Shown here piece after piece: positions 43,275 through 51,781 of a DNA stretch of 64,000 nucleotides. The stretch comes from JARRKC01 sp963723965 (lineage in GTDB: Bacteria; Acidobacteriota; UBA6911; RPQK01; JAPXNP01): assembly GCA_963723965.1 (NCBI GenBank), contig CAVRSV010000012.1:620001-684000 (forward strand), in the 5' to 3' direction. A program made the position numbers and the translations under genes. Every line of letters starts with the position of its first letter. Within the stretch, counting starts at the first letter, position 1. The notes beneath the pieces are model-generated. The model worked only from the letters and a program-made list of their open reading frames with translations, was not told the origin of the DNA and did no database searches.

Positions 43275-45476
43275 CTACAGGTTTTCCTCGACGAACCGCG
43301 TCATCAGCGTGCGCAACTGATAGACCTGGAAGGGGTCCCTCACTCCGTGGCGCGCTCCCGGGTAGAACATCATCTCGAAGCTCTTGCCCGCTTTCTGGAG
43401 ACGATCCATCAACTGAATGGAGTTCTGCGTATGGACGTTGTCGTCCGTCGTTCCGTGCAGCAGCAGAAGCCGGCCCTGAAGCCGATCGGCGGCGAGGACG
43501 ACGGAACTCTTGCGATACCCTTCCGGATTGGCACCGGGCAACCCCATGTAGCGCTCCGTGTAGATACTGTCGTACAAATGCCAGTCGGTGACCGGGGCGC
43601 CGGCCATGCCCAGCTTGAACAGCCCGCTGTGGGTCAGGGAGTAGGCCGTCATGAACCCACCGTAGCTCCAGCCCCAGAGCCCCACCCTCGATCCATCGAT
43701 GAAGCTCTGACCGGTCAGCCAGGCGACTGCATCTTCCAGATCCCGCAACTCCACCTCACCCAGATTGTGGTAGACGTTCCAGGCAGGTCGGACTCCCTTT
43801 CCCGAAGCCGAGCGATTGTCGCATAGAAAGATGAGATAGCCCTTTTCGGCCAACATCTGATGCCACAGATAGGTCTTTCCACCCCAGCGGTTGCGGACGG
43901 TGGGAGACTGCGGTCCCCCGTAGACGTAGATGAGGACCGGATAGCGCCGGGCCGGATCGAATCCCGTGGGCTTGATCCACATGGCCTCCATCGGAAATCC
44001 GTCCCGGGCCGGAACCTGAAAGAACTCGACCGCCCCGAGTTCGTAGTCCGACAAGGCCGATTCCGGGTTGTCCTGGATCTCCCGAACCCTGTTGCCGCTC
44101 GTATCGTCCAGCCAGACCCGAGGAGGGTGGGAGACATCGCTCCAGGTGTCGAGGAAAAGGCTGGCGGGAGGATTCAGGCGAATCGAATGGGTTCCCTCCC
44201 GAGGGGTCAGACATTCCACGCCCGATCCGTCGAGGCGGATCCGATACAGCTGGACATCGACGGCGCGATCCCGGCCCGCCGTGAAGTAGACCCAGCCGTT
44301 CCCACTGTCGACTCCCGCGACGGAATCCACGTCCCAATCGCCGGAGGTCAGCTGCCCCAGTAGTTCGCCGTCCGATGAATAATGGTAGAGGTGGCGGTAG
44401 CCGTCGCGTTCGCTCTCCCAGACGAAGGAGCCATCCTCGAGCCAGACGGGCTCCCCGAGAGCACTGACCCAGGCCGGGGTCGTCTCCCGCAGCAATCGCC
44501 GCGAGCTTCCATCGGAGGGCCGGATTTCCACGAGATCGAGCCAGGTCTGTTCCCGGTTCTGGATCTGCACCAGCAGCCGATCCGCGCCCGGTCCCCAAGT
44601 CACCCGTACCACCAGGATCTGCTCCCGGTCGTAGGCCGACAGGTTTGCCCAGCGAAGGACCCCGTCGGCGGCAGAGACCAGACCGAGGCGCACGCCGGGA
44701 TTGGGATCGCCGGCCTTGGGATAGAGCTGCGACTCGATCTTCTGTTCGTTCTGCATGTTGTTGACGATGGTGAAGCGGGGGACGGAGGATTCTTCGAGCT
44801 GGAGGAAGGCAATCCGCGCCGAATCGGGGCTCCACCAGTGACCGACGAAATCGCCCCGGCCGTACACCTCTTCCTGGTAGACCCAGTCGAGCTTCCCGTT
44901 GAACCGCTGCGGACCTCCGTCGACAGTCAGGCGGCGTGTGTAGCCACCATCCGTCGAGACCACGAACAGGTCCGATCCCCCGACGAAGGAGACCAGCCTG
45001 CCGGAGGGGGCGATGGTGGGCACTTCCTCGGGTCGCGAATCCGCCGTCAGTCGATGGGCGACCCCGCCCTTCAGATCGTAGAAATAGAGATCCCGCCTCC
45101 AGTCGATGAGCAGCCCCCCCTCGTCGGGACTCAGCGTGAACGTCCCTTCCGTCAACAGCGTCTTCGTGTCGGCCGCGTCAAAGCCGGGCAGAGCCTCGAA
45201 GCCCGCCTCGAGGGCGGATGTGTCGTAGAGAGGTTCGCTGGCTCCGGACCGGGCGTCGACTCGGTTGTAGCGCCCGTTCCCTGTCTTCTCGAGGTAATGG
45301 AGCCCGTCGCGGAGCCACTGGCGACTCCGGATCGACGGTCCGTCGAAATCGACGGCGGCGTTGGGACTGTAGATCTCATCCAGGTTCAAATGGCGGTTCT
45401 GCGCCGAGGCGCTGCTCCAGTTTAGAACCCAGGCCAAAGCGAATACGAGAACGGATCGTAACATCGCCGTAATCAT
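43275..45476 (-). CDS. Dipeptidyl peptidase IV-like S9 peptidase
   Basis: A 733-residue exported serine peptidase with the signal peptide SVLVFALAWVLNWSSASAQ. Residues about 40-500 form the eight-bladed DPP IV propeller, including the double-Glu region WVYQEEVYGRGDF that binds the substrate N terminus. The alpha/beta-hydrolase domain carries the nucleophile GWSYGG (Ser 604), Asp in HGTTDDNVH (about 678) and His in GARHG (about 710). It should remove X-Pro or X-Ala dipeptides in the periplasm. With tricorn and the alanine symporter it points to peptide scavenging. A second Met at 45464 is an equally good start. Confidence 0.92.
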   Translation of the reverse strand: MITAMLRSVLVFALAWVLNWSSASAQNRHLNLDEIYSPNAAVDFDGPSIRSRQWLRDGLHYLEKTGNGRYNRVDARSGASEPLYDTSALEAGFEALPGFDAADTKTLLTEGTFTLSPDEGGLLIDWRRDLYFYDLKGGVAHRLTADSRPEEVPTIAPSGRLVSFVGGSDLFVVSTDGGYTRRLTVDGGPQRFNGKLDWVYQEEVYGRGDFVGHWWSPDSARIAFLQLEESSVPRFTIVNNMQNEQKIESQLYPKAGDPNPGVRLGLVSAADGVLRWANLSAYDREQILVVRVTWGPGADRLLVQIQNREQTWLDLVEIRPSDGSSRRLLRETTPAWVSALGEPVWLEDGSFVWESERDGYRHLYHYSSDGELLGQLTSGDWDVDSVAGVDSGNGWVYFTAGRDRAVDVQLYRIRLDGSGVECLTPREGTHSIRLNPPASLFLDTWSDVSHPPRVWLDDTSGNRVREIQDNPESALSDYELGAVEFFQVPARDGFPMEAMWIKPTGFDPARRYPVLIYVYGGPQSPTVRNRWGGKTYLWHQMLAEKGYLIFLCDNRSASGKGVRPAWNVYHNLGEVELRDLEDAVAWLTGQSFIDGSRVGLWGWSYGGFMTAYSLTHSGLFKLGMAGAPVTDWHLYDSIYTERYMGLPGANPEGYRKSSVVLAADRLQGRLLLLHGTTDDNVHTQNSIQLMDRLQKAGKSFEMMFYPGARHGVRDPFQVYQLRTLMTRFVEENL

Positions 45477-45514
45477 AGCAGGCGGGAGGAACGACCTGTC
45501 GATCTGCTGTTTTC

Positions 45515-45573
45515 GATTTCCGATTTTCAGTTATTTGCAGAAATCGTCCATCGGAAATCGAAAATCGGAAATC
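45515..45573. repeat. Perfect 14-bp inverted repeat upstream of YIP1 gene
   Basis: GATTTCCGATTTTC (45515-45528) is the exact reverse complement of GAAAATCGGAAATC (45560-45573), with a 31-base loop that itself contains half-copies of the same wording. It lies in the 204-base gap between the divergent DPP IV and YIP1 genes. A similar phrase, TTCGGAAATCGGAAATCC, is at 43257-43274, so it may be another dispersed repeat rather than an operator. Confidence 0.7.
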
Positions 45574-45680
45574 CCAGACTCCGTTCGTCTGGCTTCTTCC
45601 GCGCGAAGCGGGTAGACTCCGCCAAAACGGCGAATAAATCCGCCTCGCTCTGCGTAGCTTAACCCGAAGGAGGACATGGA

Positions 45681-46418
45681 ATGGAAAACGAATCGGCCCC
45701 TGTCCCGGAGACTCCCCAGCCGAAGGGAGCCCTGTGGCGTCTTCAGGGGATTTTCTTCGAGCCGTCGGCGACCTTTGAGGACATCAATCTCAAACCCGGC
45801 TTCATCGTCCCGCTCGCCGTGAGCATTCTGATCACCCTCATCGTGTGGCAGGTGATTCCCCACCTCGTCGATCTCCAGGAGCTGTTTCTGGCCCAGGCGA
45901 GAAACAATCCCCAGGTGGCGAATCTCTCGGACGACCAGATCAAGGCAGGTCTGGGGTTTCAGGTGATGATCATCAAGTACTTCGTCCCGTTGCTGATTCC
46001 GATCATGGCTCTGATCTTCGCCGGGGTCTTTCTGCTGATGGTCTCGATCTCGGGCAGCGAGACCACGTTCTCCCGCGTTTTCAGTGTCGTTTCGCAGACT
46101 TTCTTCTTCCAGAGCCTCATCGGCGGCATCCTGCTCGTGATCGTGTTCGTCCTGGCAAAGGACCCTTACGCGATCAACCTGCAGAATCCGATCTTCACCA
46201 ACCTCGGCCCTCTGGTCGACGCCAAGGCCTCGCCGGTTCTGTACAAGCTGGCCTCGTCGGTCGACATACTCAATTTCTATGTGATCTACCTTCTGGGGTT
46301 GGGGATTTCGAAGGTTTCGAGGCGAATGTCCGTCGGAAAAGGCGTGATGATGGTGGTGATCCCTTACCTGATCTACCTGGCGATCTCAGTCGGAATCACG
46401 GCCGTGATGGCAGGGTAA
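45681..46418 (+). CDS. YIP1 family membrane protein
   Basis: A 245-residue inner-membrane protein. After a short polar lead and the family phrase LWRLQGIFFEPSATFEDI there are five hydrophobic segments (about residues 43-62, 100-125, 140-160, 195-212 and 222-243). A YIP1-like domain fits, but the bacterial members have no established function. AAGGAGG sits nine bases upstream of the chosen ATG; an ATG five bases earlier is in another frame. The gene stands alone between divergent and convergent neighbours. Confidence 0.75.
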   Translation: MENESAPVPETPQPKGALWRLQGIFFEPSATFEDINLKPGFIVPLAVSILITLIVWQVIPHLVDLQELFLAQARNNPQVANLSDDQIKAGLGFQVMIIKYFVPLLIPIMALIFAGVFLLMVSISGSETTFSRVFSVVSQTFFFQSLIGGILLVIVFVLAKDPYAINLQNPIFTNLGPLVDAKASPVLYKLASSVDILNFYVIYLLGLGISKVSRRMSVGKGVMMVVIPYLIYLAISVGITAVMAG

Positions 46419-46489
46419 GCGGAATGGGCGGACCTCGAACCGACGCGACATGAGGAATGTCCCGGATGAGCGAATTCACGGCGGCCGCG

Positions 46490-46610
46490 TCTCACGCCCG
46501 CCAAGTCCACCGAGGGGCTCCCAGGCACAGAACACCTCGGCACACTTGGCGATTCTGGGTGAGATCGAGCCGCCGAGGCCCGACTGACGTGGCGGGGGCG
46601 GCCGATCCAA
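46490..46610. repeat. Diverged repeat core copy (region D)
   Basis: The 234 bases between the YIP1 and rplQ genes contain a decayed relative of the 135-base core. ACACTTGGCGATTCTGGGTG and GAGATCGAGCCGCCGAGG align with the TACTTGGCGCCTTTGCGTG and GAGATCAGGCTGCCGAGA parts of copy 3. There is no heptamer array here. The identity is much lower than between regions A and B, so the assignment is tentative. Confidence 0.45.
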
Positions 46611-46630
46611 GGCCGGGGCCATCCGGCCTG
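46611..46630 (-). terminator. Hairpin downstream of rplQ
   Basis: AGGCCGG (46611-46617) pairs with CCGGCCT (46624-46630) around a six-base loop, 22 bases beyond the rplQ stop. It is placed to end the long ribosomal transcript. No U-run follows on the minus strand, so a Rho-independent mode is uncertain. Confidence 0.4.
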
Positions 46631-46652
46631 CGCGCCCCCGGAAATCGAGATT

Positions 46653-47240
46653 CTACTCTTCGGGCTTCTCTTCGGCGGCCTTCTTCTTCCGGGTGGCCGG
46701 TTTGCGCGGTTTCTTTGCCGCCGGCTCTGCAGCGGCGGCCTTCTTGCGGGCCGCGGGCTTTGATTTCTTCTCTTCGGCCGGCGTAGCCGCTGCGGCGGCT
46801 TCCCCGGTCTCGTCCTTCTTCTTGGACTTCTTCGCCGAAGCTTTCTTCTTGGCGGCGGCCTTCTTGGCTGCCTCGGCCCGCGATTCGGCGTCGACGAATT
46901 CGAGCAGCGCAACCTCCGCAGCGTCGCCGGGCCGCAGGCCCAGGCGCAGAATGCGCGTGTAGCCTCCGGCTCGGTCGGCAAATCGGGGCGCCAGCGAGTC
47001 GAACAGCTTGAACACCACCGACTTCTTGCGCAAGAAAGCCAGTGCCTGCCGGCGGGCGTGCAGGCTGTCCCGCTTGCCCAGAGTGATCATCTTCTCCGCG
47101 ACCGGACGCAACTCCTTGGCCTTGGGCACGGTCGTAATGATCTTCTCGTTTTCGAAAAACTCCGTGACCATCGTCCGCATCAGCGCTTTGCGGTGACTCG
47201 ACGTTCTTCCGAGCCTGCGCCCGGCCCTGCGATGTCGCAT
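46653..47240 (-). CDS. rplQ: 50S ribosomal protein L17 with basic tail
   Basis: A 195-residue L17. The first 115 or so residues are canonical (MRHRRAGRRLGRTSSHRKAL, then TTVPKAKELRPVAEKMITLG and GYTRILRLGLRPGDAAEVAL). The remaining 80 or so residues are an Ala/Lys/Pro/Glu low-complexity tail absent from most L17 proteins, which end near 120 residues. The tail resembles nucleic-acid-binding Lys-rich extensions. It is the last gene of the alpha operon, 100 bases after rpoA. Confidence 0.95.
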   Translation of the reverse strand: MRHRRAGRRLGRTSSHRKALMRTMVTEFFENEKIITTVPKAKELRPVAEKMITLGKRDSLHARRQALAFLRKKSVVFKLFDSLAPRFADRAGGYTRILRLGLRPGDAAEVALLEFVDAESRAEAAKKAAAKKKASAKKSKKKDETGEAAAAATPAEEKKSKPAARKKAAAAEPAAKKPRKPATRKKKAAEEKPEE

Positions 47241-47340
47241 GATTTCCTCCGCCTATTTCCTCTGAAAGCCCCAGCGGGGCTCCCCATTGTCCTCTCGCGG
47301 TCCCTGCGTGAACCGAAACCCGGGAAGGGCCGGGTCGCTG

Positions 47341-48330
47341 CTACGCGTCCGCCCGCTGGCCGATGATGCGGCCCTTGTCGTCCAGCTTCATGCCAAACGA
47401 CAGGCCCATGTCCGCCAGGATTTCTTTGATCTCGTTCAACGATTTGCGGCCAAAGTTCTTGGTCTTCAGCATCTCCGCTTCAGTCCGCATGACCAGTTCG
47501 CCGATGGTCTGGATGTTGGCATTCTTCAGACAGTTGTACGAACGCACGGAGAGCTCGAGCTCCTCGATCGACTTGCTCAGGTTCTCGTTGACCGCGCTCA
47601 TTTCGTCTCCCCCGGCCCGGTCCCTCTCCTCGGAGTCCTCCTCGAAGTTGATGAAGATATACAGGTGGTCCTTGAGGATCTTCGAGGCCTTGGCCACCGC
47701 ATCCTGGGGGCGAGTGCTTCCGTCGGTCCAGACTTCCAGATTGAGCCGGTCATAGTCAGTCGAGTGACCGAGTCGGGCGGCTTCGACCCAGAAGTTCACT
47801 TTGCGAATGGGGGAATGGACGGAATCGACCGGAATGTACCCGATACCGAGATCCTCGTCGAAATTCTCGTCCGCCGAAGTATAGCCGCGCCCTGGCTTGA
47901 CCCTGACTTCGAGGCGGAAGTCGACAGGCTCGTTGATCGTGGCGATGTGAATGTTCTTGTCCAGGATCTCGACGTCCGGGTCCGGCTTGAGGTCCCCCGA
48001 TGTCACATCGCCGGCCTCACCGAGCCGCTCGAGGTAGAGCGTTTTCGGATGATCGACATGCAGCTTCATCGGGATCTGCTTGAGGCTCATGATGATGTCG
48101 GTCACATCCTCACGAACTCCCGGTATCGATGAAAACTCGTGGAGTACGCCATCGATCTTGACGGCGGTAATCGCCGCCCCCTCGATGGAAGACAGGAGGA
48201 TTCGACGCAGCGCATTGCCGATCGTCGTACCGAAACCCCGCTCAAACGGATGGGCGTAGAAATGCCCGTAGGTGCCGGTGAGAGTCTCCGTCTCGCACGC
48301 CAGTCGCTTTGGTTTCTGGAAACCTTTCAT
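47341..48330 (-). CDS. rpoA: RNA polymerase alpha subunit
   Basis: A 329-residue alpha subunit, full length. The N-terminal assembly domain shows GFGTTIGNALRRILLSSIEG and the insertion domain VHSPIRKVNFWVEAARLGHS. After a linker, the C-terminal domain has SIEELELSVRSYNCLKNANI and KNFGRKSLNEIKEILADMGL, so it can contact UP elements and activators. It lies between rpsD and rplQ, as usual. Confidence 0.97.
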   Translation of the reverse strand: MKGFQKPKRLACETETLTGTYGHFYAHPFERGFGTTIGNALRRILLSSIEGAAITAVKIDGVLHEFSSIPGVREDVTDIIMSLKQIPMKLHVDHPKTLYLERLGEAGDVTSGDLKPDPDVEILDKNIHIATINEPVDFRLEVRVKPGRGYTSADENFDEDLGIGYIPVDSVHSPIRKVNFWVEAARLGHSTDYDRLNLEVWTDGSTRPQDAVAKASKILKDHLYIFINFEEDSEERDRAGGDEMSAVNENLSKSIEELELSVRSYNCLKNANIQTIGELVMRTEAEMLKTKNFGRKSLNEIKEILADMGLSFGMKLDDKGRIIGQRADA

Positions 48331-48408
48331 AGGAGCAATCTCCGTTTTTCTTCTCTAGGAGCCGATGGATGATGCCTGCGGCCCAACGGCCGGACCGATG
48401 ACGGCCCA

Positions 48409-49044
48409 CTATTTCGAGTACAACTCGACGATGAGCTGTTCCTCGATGGGAATCTTGATTTCTTCGCGGTTCGGCAGCTCCAGAACCCGACCGGTGAAAT
48501 TCTCCCGGTCCAGGGTCAACCAGGCCGGCACTCCCCGTCCCGCCACGTCTTCCATGGCCGCGATGATCAGGGGGTTCTTACGGCTCTTCTGCCGGACCTC
48601 CACCTCATCCCCCACCTTCAGAAGGTACGACGGGATCGTGACCTTGCGCCCGTTGACGCGGATGTGACCATGGCGAACGAGCTGTCGCGCCTGGTTGCGC
48701 GAAGCGCCGAAGCCCAGCCGATAGACGACGCTGTCCAGTCGCCGCTCGAGCATCTGCAGGAGCATTTCGCCCGTGACGCCCTTTCTGCGGGACGCCTTCT
48801 GGAAATACTGGCGAAACTGTCTTTCCTGGACGCCGTAGCTCCGCTTGGTCTTCTGCTTTTCCCGAAGCTGCTGACCGTAGCCGAGCACCTGGCGACGGCG
48901 GAAAAAGGTGCGGCCATGCTCTCCTGGAAAGTAATTCCGTTTCTCGATGGCGCACTTGTCCGTAAAGCAGCGCTGCCCCTTGAGGAACAGCTTCGTCCCT
49001 TCGCGCCTGCACAAACGACATACCGGGCCCGTATACCTAGCCAA
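48409..49044 (-). CDS. rpsD: 30S ribosomal protein S4
   Basis: A 211-residue S4. The N terminus keeps a four-Cys zinc-binding set (CRLCRREGTKLFLKG, then CFTDKC), so it is the zinc-containing form. The S4 RNA-binding domain is at ERRLDSVVYRLGFGASRNQA with VRHGHIRVNGRKV. In many bacteria S4 represses the alpha operon by binding its leader; I did not identify such a site. It is followed by rpoA after 78 bases. Confidence 0.96.
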   Translation of the reverse strand: MARYTGPVCRLCRREGTKLFLKGQRCFTDKCAIEKRNYFPGEHGRTFFRRRQVLGYGQQLREKQKTKRSYGVQERQFRQYFQKASRRKGVTGEMLLQMLERRLDSVVYRLGFGASRNQARQLVRHGHIRVNGRKVTIPSYLLKVGDEVEVRQKSRKNPLIIAAMEDVAGRGVPAWLTLDRENFTGRVLELPNREEIKIPIEEQLIVELYSK

Positions 49045-49137
49045 TCCTTATCCTCCCGACGACGGCCGGAAGCCGTCGCTCCGCTTCTCGTTCAATTCCT
49101 CTGCTCCGCATCTTCTCCATTCGCCGGCCGTCCCCCA

Positions 49138-49548
49138 TCAGACCCGTCGCCGCTTGGGCGGTCTGCAACCGTTGTGGGGAATGGGCGTCACGTCCTTGAT
49201 CGACCGCACTTCGAGGCCTGCGGCCTGAAGCGACCGGATGGCCGCCTCGCGACCCGCTCCCGGCCCCTTGACGCGAACGTCGCAGTATTTCATGCCATAC
49301 ATGTCGCGAGCCGCGGCCGCCGCGGAGTGGGCCGCCTGAGAGGCTGCGAAGGGCGTGCTCTTGCGGCTGCCCTTGAAACCCTGGCCTCCCGCGCTGGCCT
49401 GGGACAGCACGTTCCCTTCGAGGTCACTGATCGTGATCAGCGTATTGTTGAAGGTCGCCTGAATGTGGGCGATGCCGTGCGAAATGACCTTTCGCTCGCG
49501 CTTCTTGGTCGTGGTCTTCTTCTTCGTACCCTTCACACCTTTAGCCAT
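49138..49548 (-). CDS. rpsK: 30S ribosomal protein S11
   Basis: A 136-residue S11, standard size, with a Lys/Thr-rich N terminus, then GIAHIQATFNNTLITISDLE, GFKGSRKSTPFAASQAAHSA and the C-terminal VTPIPHNGCRPPKRRRV that contacts the mRNA exit region. It lies 93 bases from rpsD and 24 from rpsM. The ATG is preceded by a purine-rich GAAGAGGT-like stretch. Confidence 0.97.
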   Translation of the reverse strand: MAKGVKGTKKKTTTKKRERKVISHGIAHIQATFNNTLITISDLEGNVLSQASAGGQGFKGSRKSTPFAASQAAHSAAAAARDMYGMKYCDVRVKGPGAGREAAIRSLQAAGLEVRSIKDVTPIPHNGCRPPKRRRV

Positions 49549-49572
49549 AATTACCTCTTCAGATCTTCAGCC

Positions 49573-49941
49573 TTAGCGCTTCTTCCGGCCGATGCGCCCC
49601 TTCTTGGGACCCTTGCGGGTCCGGGCATTGGTGTGCGTGCGCTGTCCGTGGACCGGCAGGCCGCGGCGGTGTCGAAGTCCGCGGTAACACCCAATGTCCA
49701 TCAATCGCTTGATGTTCAGCTGGACTTCCTTGCGCAGATCTCCTTCGACCCGGCCTTCATCCTGGATGACCTGGCGAACCCGTCCGGCTTCTTCCTCGGT
49801 CAAGTCCCGGACCTTTGCCTGGATGCTGACTCCGGCCTTTTCACAGATCGTCGCCGCGCGGGACTTTCCGATCCCGTAAATGTACGTCAGCGCGATCTGG
49901 ACCCTCTTGTTGTCAGGAACGTTGACTCCTGCGATTCGCAT
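49573..49941 (-). CDS. rpsM: 30S ribosomal protein S13
   Basis: A 122-residue S13 with the conserved N terminus MRIAGVNVPDNKRVQIALTY, GIGKSRAATICEKAGV, and a basic C-terminal tail GQRTHTNARTRKGPKKGRIG that reaches the decoding centre. It is the first large gene of the alpha section after rpmJ, 21 bases away. Confidence 0.97.
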   Translation of the reverse strand: MRIAGVNVPDNKRVQIALTYIYGIGKSRAATICEKAGVSIQAKVRDLTEEEAGRVRQVIQDEGRVEGDLRKEVQLNIKRLMDIGCYRGLRHRRGLPVHGQRTHTNARTRKGPKKGRIGRKKR

Positions 49942-49962
49942 GCTTCGCCTCCAGCCCCGGGA

Positions 49963-50076
49963 TTAACCCTGCCTCTGCTTGTGCTTGGGGTTCTCGCAGA
50001 TGACGCGGACGACACCGCGTCTCTTGATCACCTTGCATTTGATACAAATCTTTTTGACCGACGATCTTACCTTCAT
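49963..50076 (-). CDS. rpmJ: 50S ribosomal protein L36
   Basis: A 37-residue gene recognised by reading the minus strand between infA and rpsM. The protein begins MKVRSSVKKICIKCKVIKRR and ends ICENPKHKQRQG, with the Cys-Cys-Cys-His zinc set of the L36 C+ form. The ATG at 50076 has GGAG about eight bases upstream, and the TAA is at 49963-49965. Confidence 0.96.
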   Translation of the reverse strand: MKVRSSVKKICIKCKVIKRRGVVRVICENPKHKQRQG

Positions 50077-50109
50077 GCGTCACACTCCCGGTGTCCGCGC
50101 TGGCACGAC

Positions 50110-50331
50110 TTACTTGTAACGGTAGACGATGCGGCCGCGCGACAAATCATAGGGGGACAGTTCCACCTTGACCTTGTCGCCCGGCAGAATGCGGATGAAA
50201 AACTTCCGCATCTTGCCCGAAACATGGGCCAGCACCTCATGTTTGTTCTCGAGCGCCACGCGAAACATGGCGTTGGGAAGCGTCTCCACGACGGTCCCCA
50301 TGACTTCGATGGCCTCTTCCTTTTTCGACAC
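50110..50331 (-). CDS. infA: Translation initiation factor IF-1
   Basis: A 73-residue S1/OB-fold protein: EAIEVMGTVVETLPNAMFRV, HEVLAHVSGKMRKFFIRILP, and the C-terminal DLSRGRIVYRYK. It binds the A site of the 30S subunit during initiation. It is 17 bases after map and 33 bases before rpmJ, the usual order at the spc/alpha boundary. Confidence 0.97.
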   Translation of the reverse strand: MSKKEEAIEVMGTVVETLPNAMFRVALENKHEVLAHVSGKMRKFFIRILPGDKVKVELSPYDLSRGRIVYRYK

Positions 50332-50348
50332 GCCGTTCGCCCCTCAGT

Positions 50349-51101
50349 CTAGTTCAGTTCACTCAAAATCCACGGCCCGTCGTCCGTGACCGCAACCGTG
50401 TGCTCGAAATGCGCACTGTAGCCTCCGTCCAGCGTAACGGCGGTCCAGTGATCCTCGAGGACCCGGGCCCCCGGGCCCTTGCTGTTGACCATCGGCTCGA
50501 TGGCCAGCACCATACCCTCGACCAGTCGCGGTCCCCGTCCCGGCGGGCCGAAATTCGGCACCTGCGGGTCCTCGTGCAGCGCGCGTCCGATCCCGTGTCC
50601 CACGAAATCGCGGACCACCGAGAATCCCTGGCTCTCCACGTGCTGCTGCACCGCCGCTGAGATGTCCGAAACGCGGTTGCCCGGCTGAACCATCTCGATT
50701 CCCCGGTAAAGTGCCTCCCGCGTCACATCGAGCAACCGCTGTAATTCCCGCGAAACCTGACCGACGGGAAAAGTCCGCGCCGCGTCACCGTAATAGCCTT
50801 CCCAACGGGCTCCCACGTCCACCGCCAGGATGTCCCCTTCCTGCAGGACCTTCTCCCGGCTCGGGATCCCATGGACGATCTCATTGTTGACGGAAGCACA
50901 GACCGTCGCAGGGTACCCGCGATAGCCCTTGAAAGCCGGGTCCGCCCCGGCCTTCCGGATCATTTCTTCCGCCACCTCGTCCAGTTCCCAGGTGGAGATC
51001 CCCGGGCGGACGAGACTGCCGACCCTTTCCAGAACGCGAGCCACGATGAGGTTCGCGCTCCTCATCTTCTCCAACTCGGTCCGACTCTTGCGGATGATCA
51101 T
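50349..51101 (-). CDS. map: Methionine aminopeptidase, type I
   Basis: A 250-residue enzyme that removes N-terminal Met from nascent chains. Metal ligands are visible: GDILAVDVGARWEGYYGD (two Asp), FVGHGIGRALHEDPQVPN (His), AIEPMV (Glu) and FEHTVAV (Glu). It overlaps adk by four bases (ATGA). Size and motifs are standard for the short bacterial type. Confidence 0.96.
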   Translation of the reverse strand: MIIRKSRTELEKMRSANLIVARVLERVGSLVRPGISTWELDEVAEEMIRKAGADPAFKGYRGYPATVCASVNNEIVHGIPSREKVLQEGDILAVDVGARWEGYYGDAARTFPVGQVSRELQRLLDVTREALYRGIEMVQPGNRVSDISAAVQQHVESQGFSVVRDFVGHGIGRALHEDPQVPNFGPPGRGPRLVEGMVLAIEPMVNSKGPGARVLEDHWTAVTLDGGYSAHFEHTVAVTDDGPWILSELN

Positions 51102-51769
51102 CGAACGCGCGCCCCGATGATGCGTCGAAGCTCACCGAAGACCGCGGCCGGCTCCCTGTTTCCGTCGACCTCGAAATAGGTTGGCCACTCCCGATAAAAA
51201 TCGATGACCGGACGGGTCTGTTCGTTGTAGACCCGCAGCCGCTCCCGAATCACGTCCTCATGATCATCCTTGCGACGCTGCAACTCGGTGCCGCATCGAT
51301 CGCAACGGCCCGCCACCTTCGGCGGGGAAAAGTAAATATTATAAATGTTTCCACAGCCTGGGCAAAATCGCCGGCCGGACAGGCGCTTGACGATCTGCTC
51401 CTCGTCCACGGCGATGTTGACGATCGTCAAGCTCAGGCCGTCCCGGATCTCCTCCAGAAAACGGGCCTGTGCGACCGTTCTCGGGTAACCGTCGAGAATG
51501 CATCCGCTCGTGCCTTCGAGACTGCGCAGACGACCGCGGACGATTTCTCCAAGCACTTCATCCGGCACCAACTCACCCGCCTCCATGATGGCCCGCGCCC
51601 GGAGACCCACCTCGCTGCCGCGGCGCACTTCTTCCCGCAGAATGTCGCCGGTCGAATAGTGCATCAGACCAAATTCGTCGACCAACTGCTTGGCCTGGGT
51701 TCCCTTGCCTCCTCCGGGAGGTCCCAGGAGAACCACGATCGTCGCCGCCTTTTCCGTCTTCCCCATCAT
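51098..51769 (-). CDS. adk: Adenylate kinase, zinc-lid type
   Basis: A 223-residue adenylate kinase interconverting AMP, ADP and ATP. It has the P-loop LLGPPGGGKGTQAKQL, HYSTGDILREEV, and GCILDGYPRTVAQA. The lid contains CPGC and CDRC, the four-Cys zinc form often found in Gram-positives and several Gram-negative phyla. Met 2 is an alternative start. It sits 12 bases after secY. Confidence 0.96.
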   Translation of the reverse strand: MMGKTEKAATIVVLLGPPGGGKGTQAKQLVDEFGLMHYSTGDILREEVRRGSEVGLRARAIMEAGELVPDEVLGEIVRGRLRSLEGTSGCILDGYPRTVAQARFLEEIRDGLSLTIVNIAVDEEQIVKRLSGRRFCPGCGNIYNIYFSPPKVAGRCDRCGTELQRRKDDHEDVIRERLRVYNEQTRPVIDFYREWPTYFEVDGNREPAAVFGELRRIIGARVR

Positions 51770-51781
51770 CGACTCCGCGAT

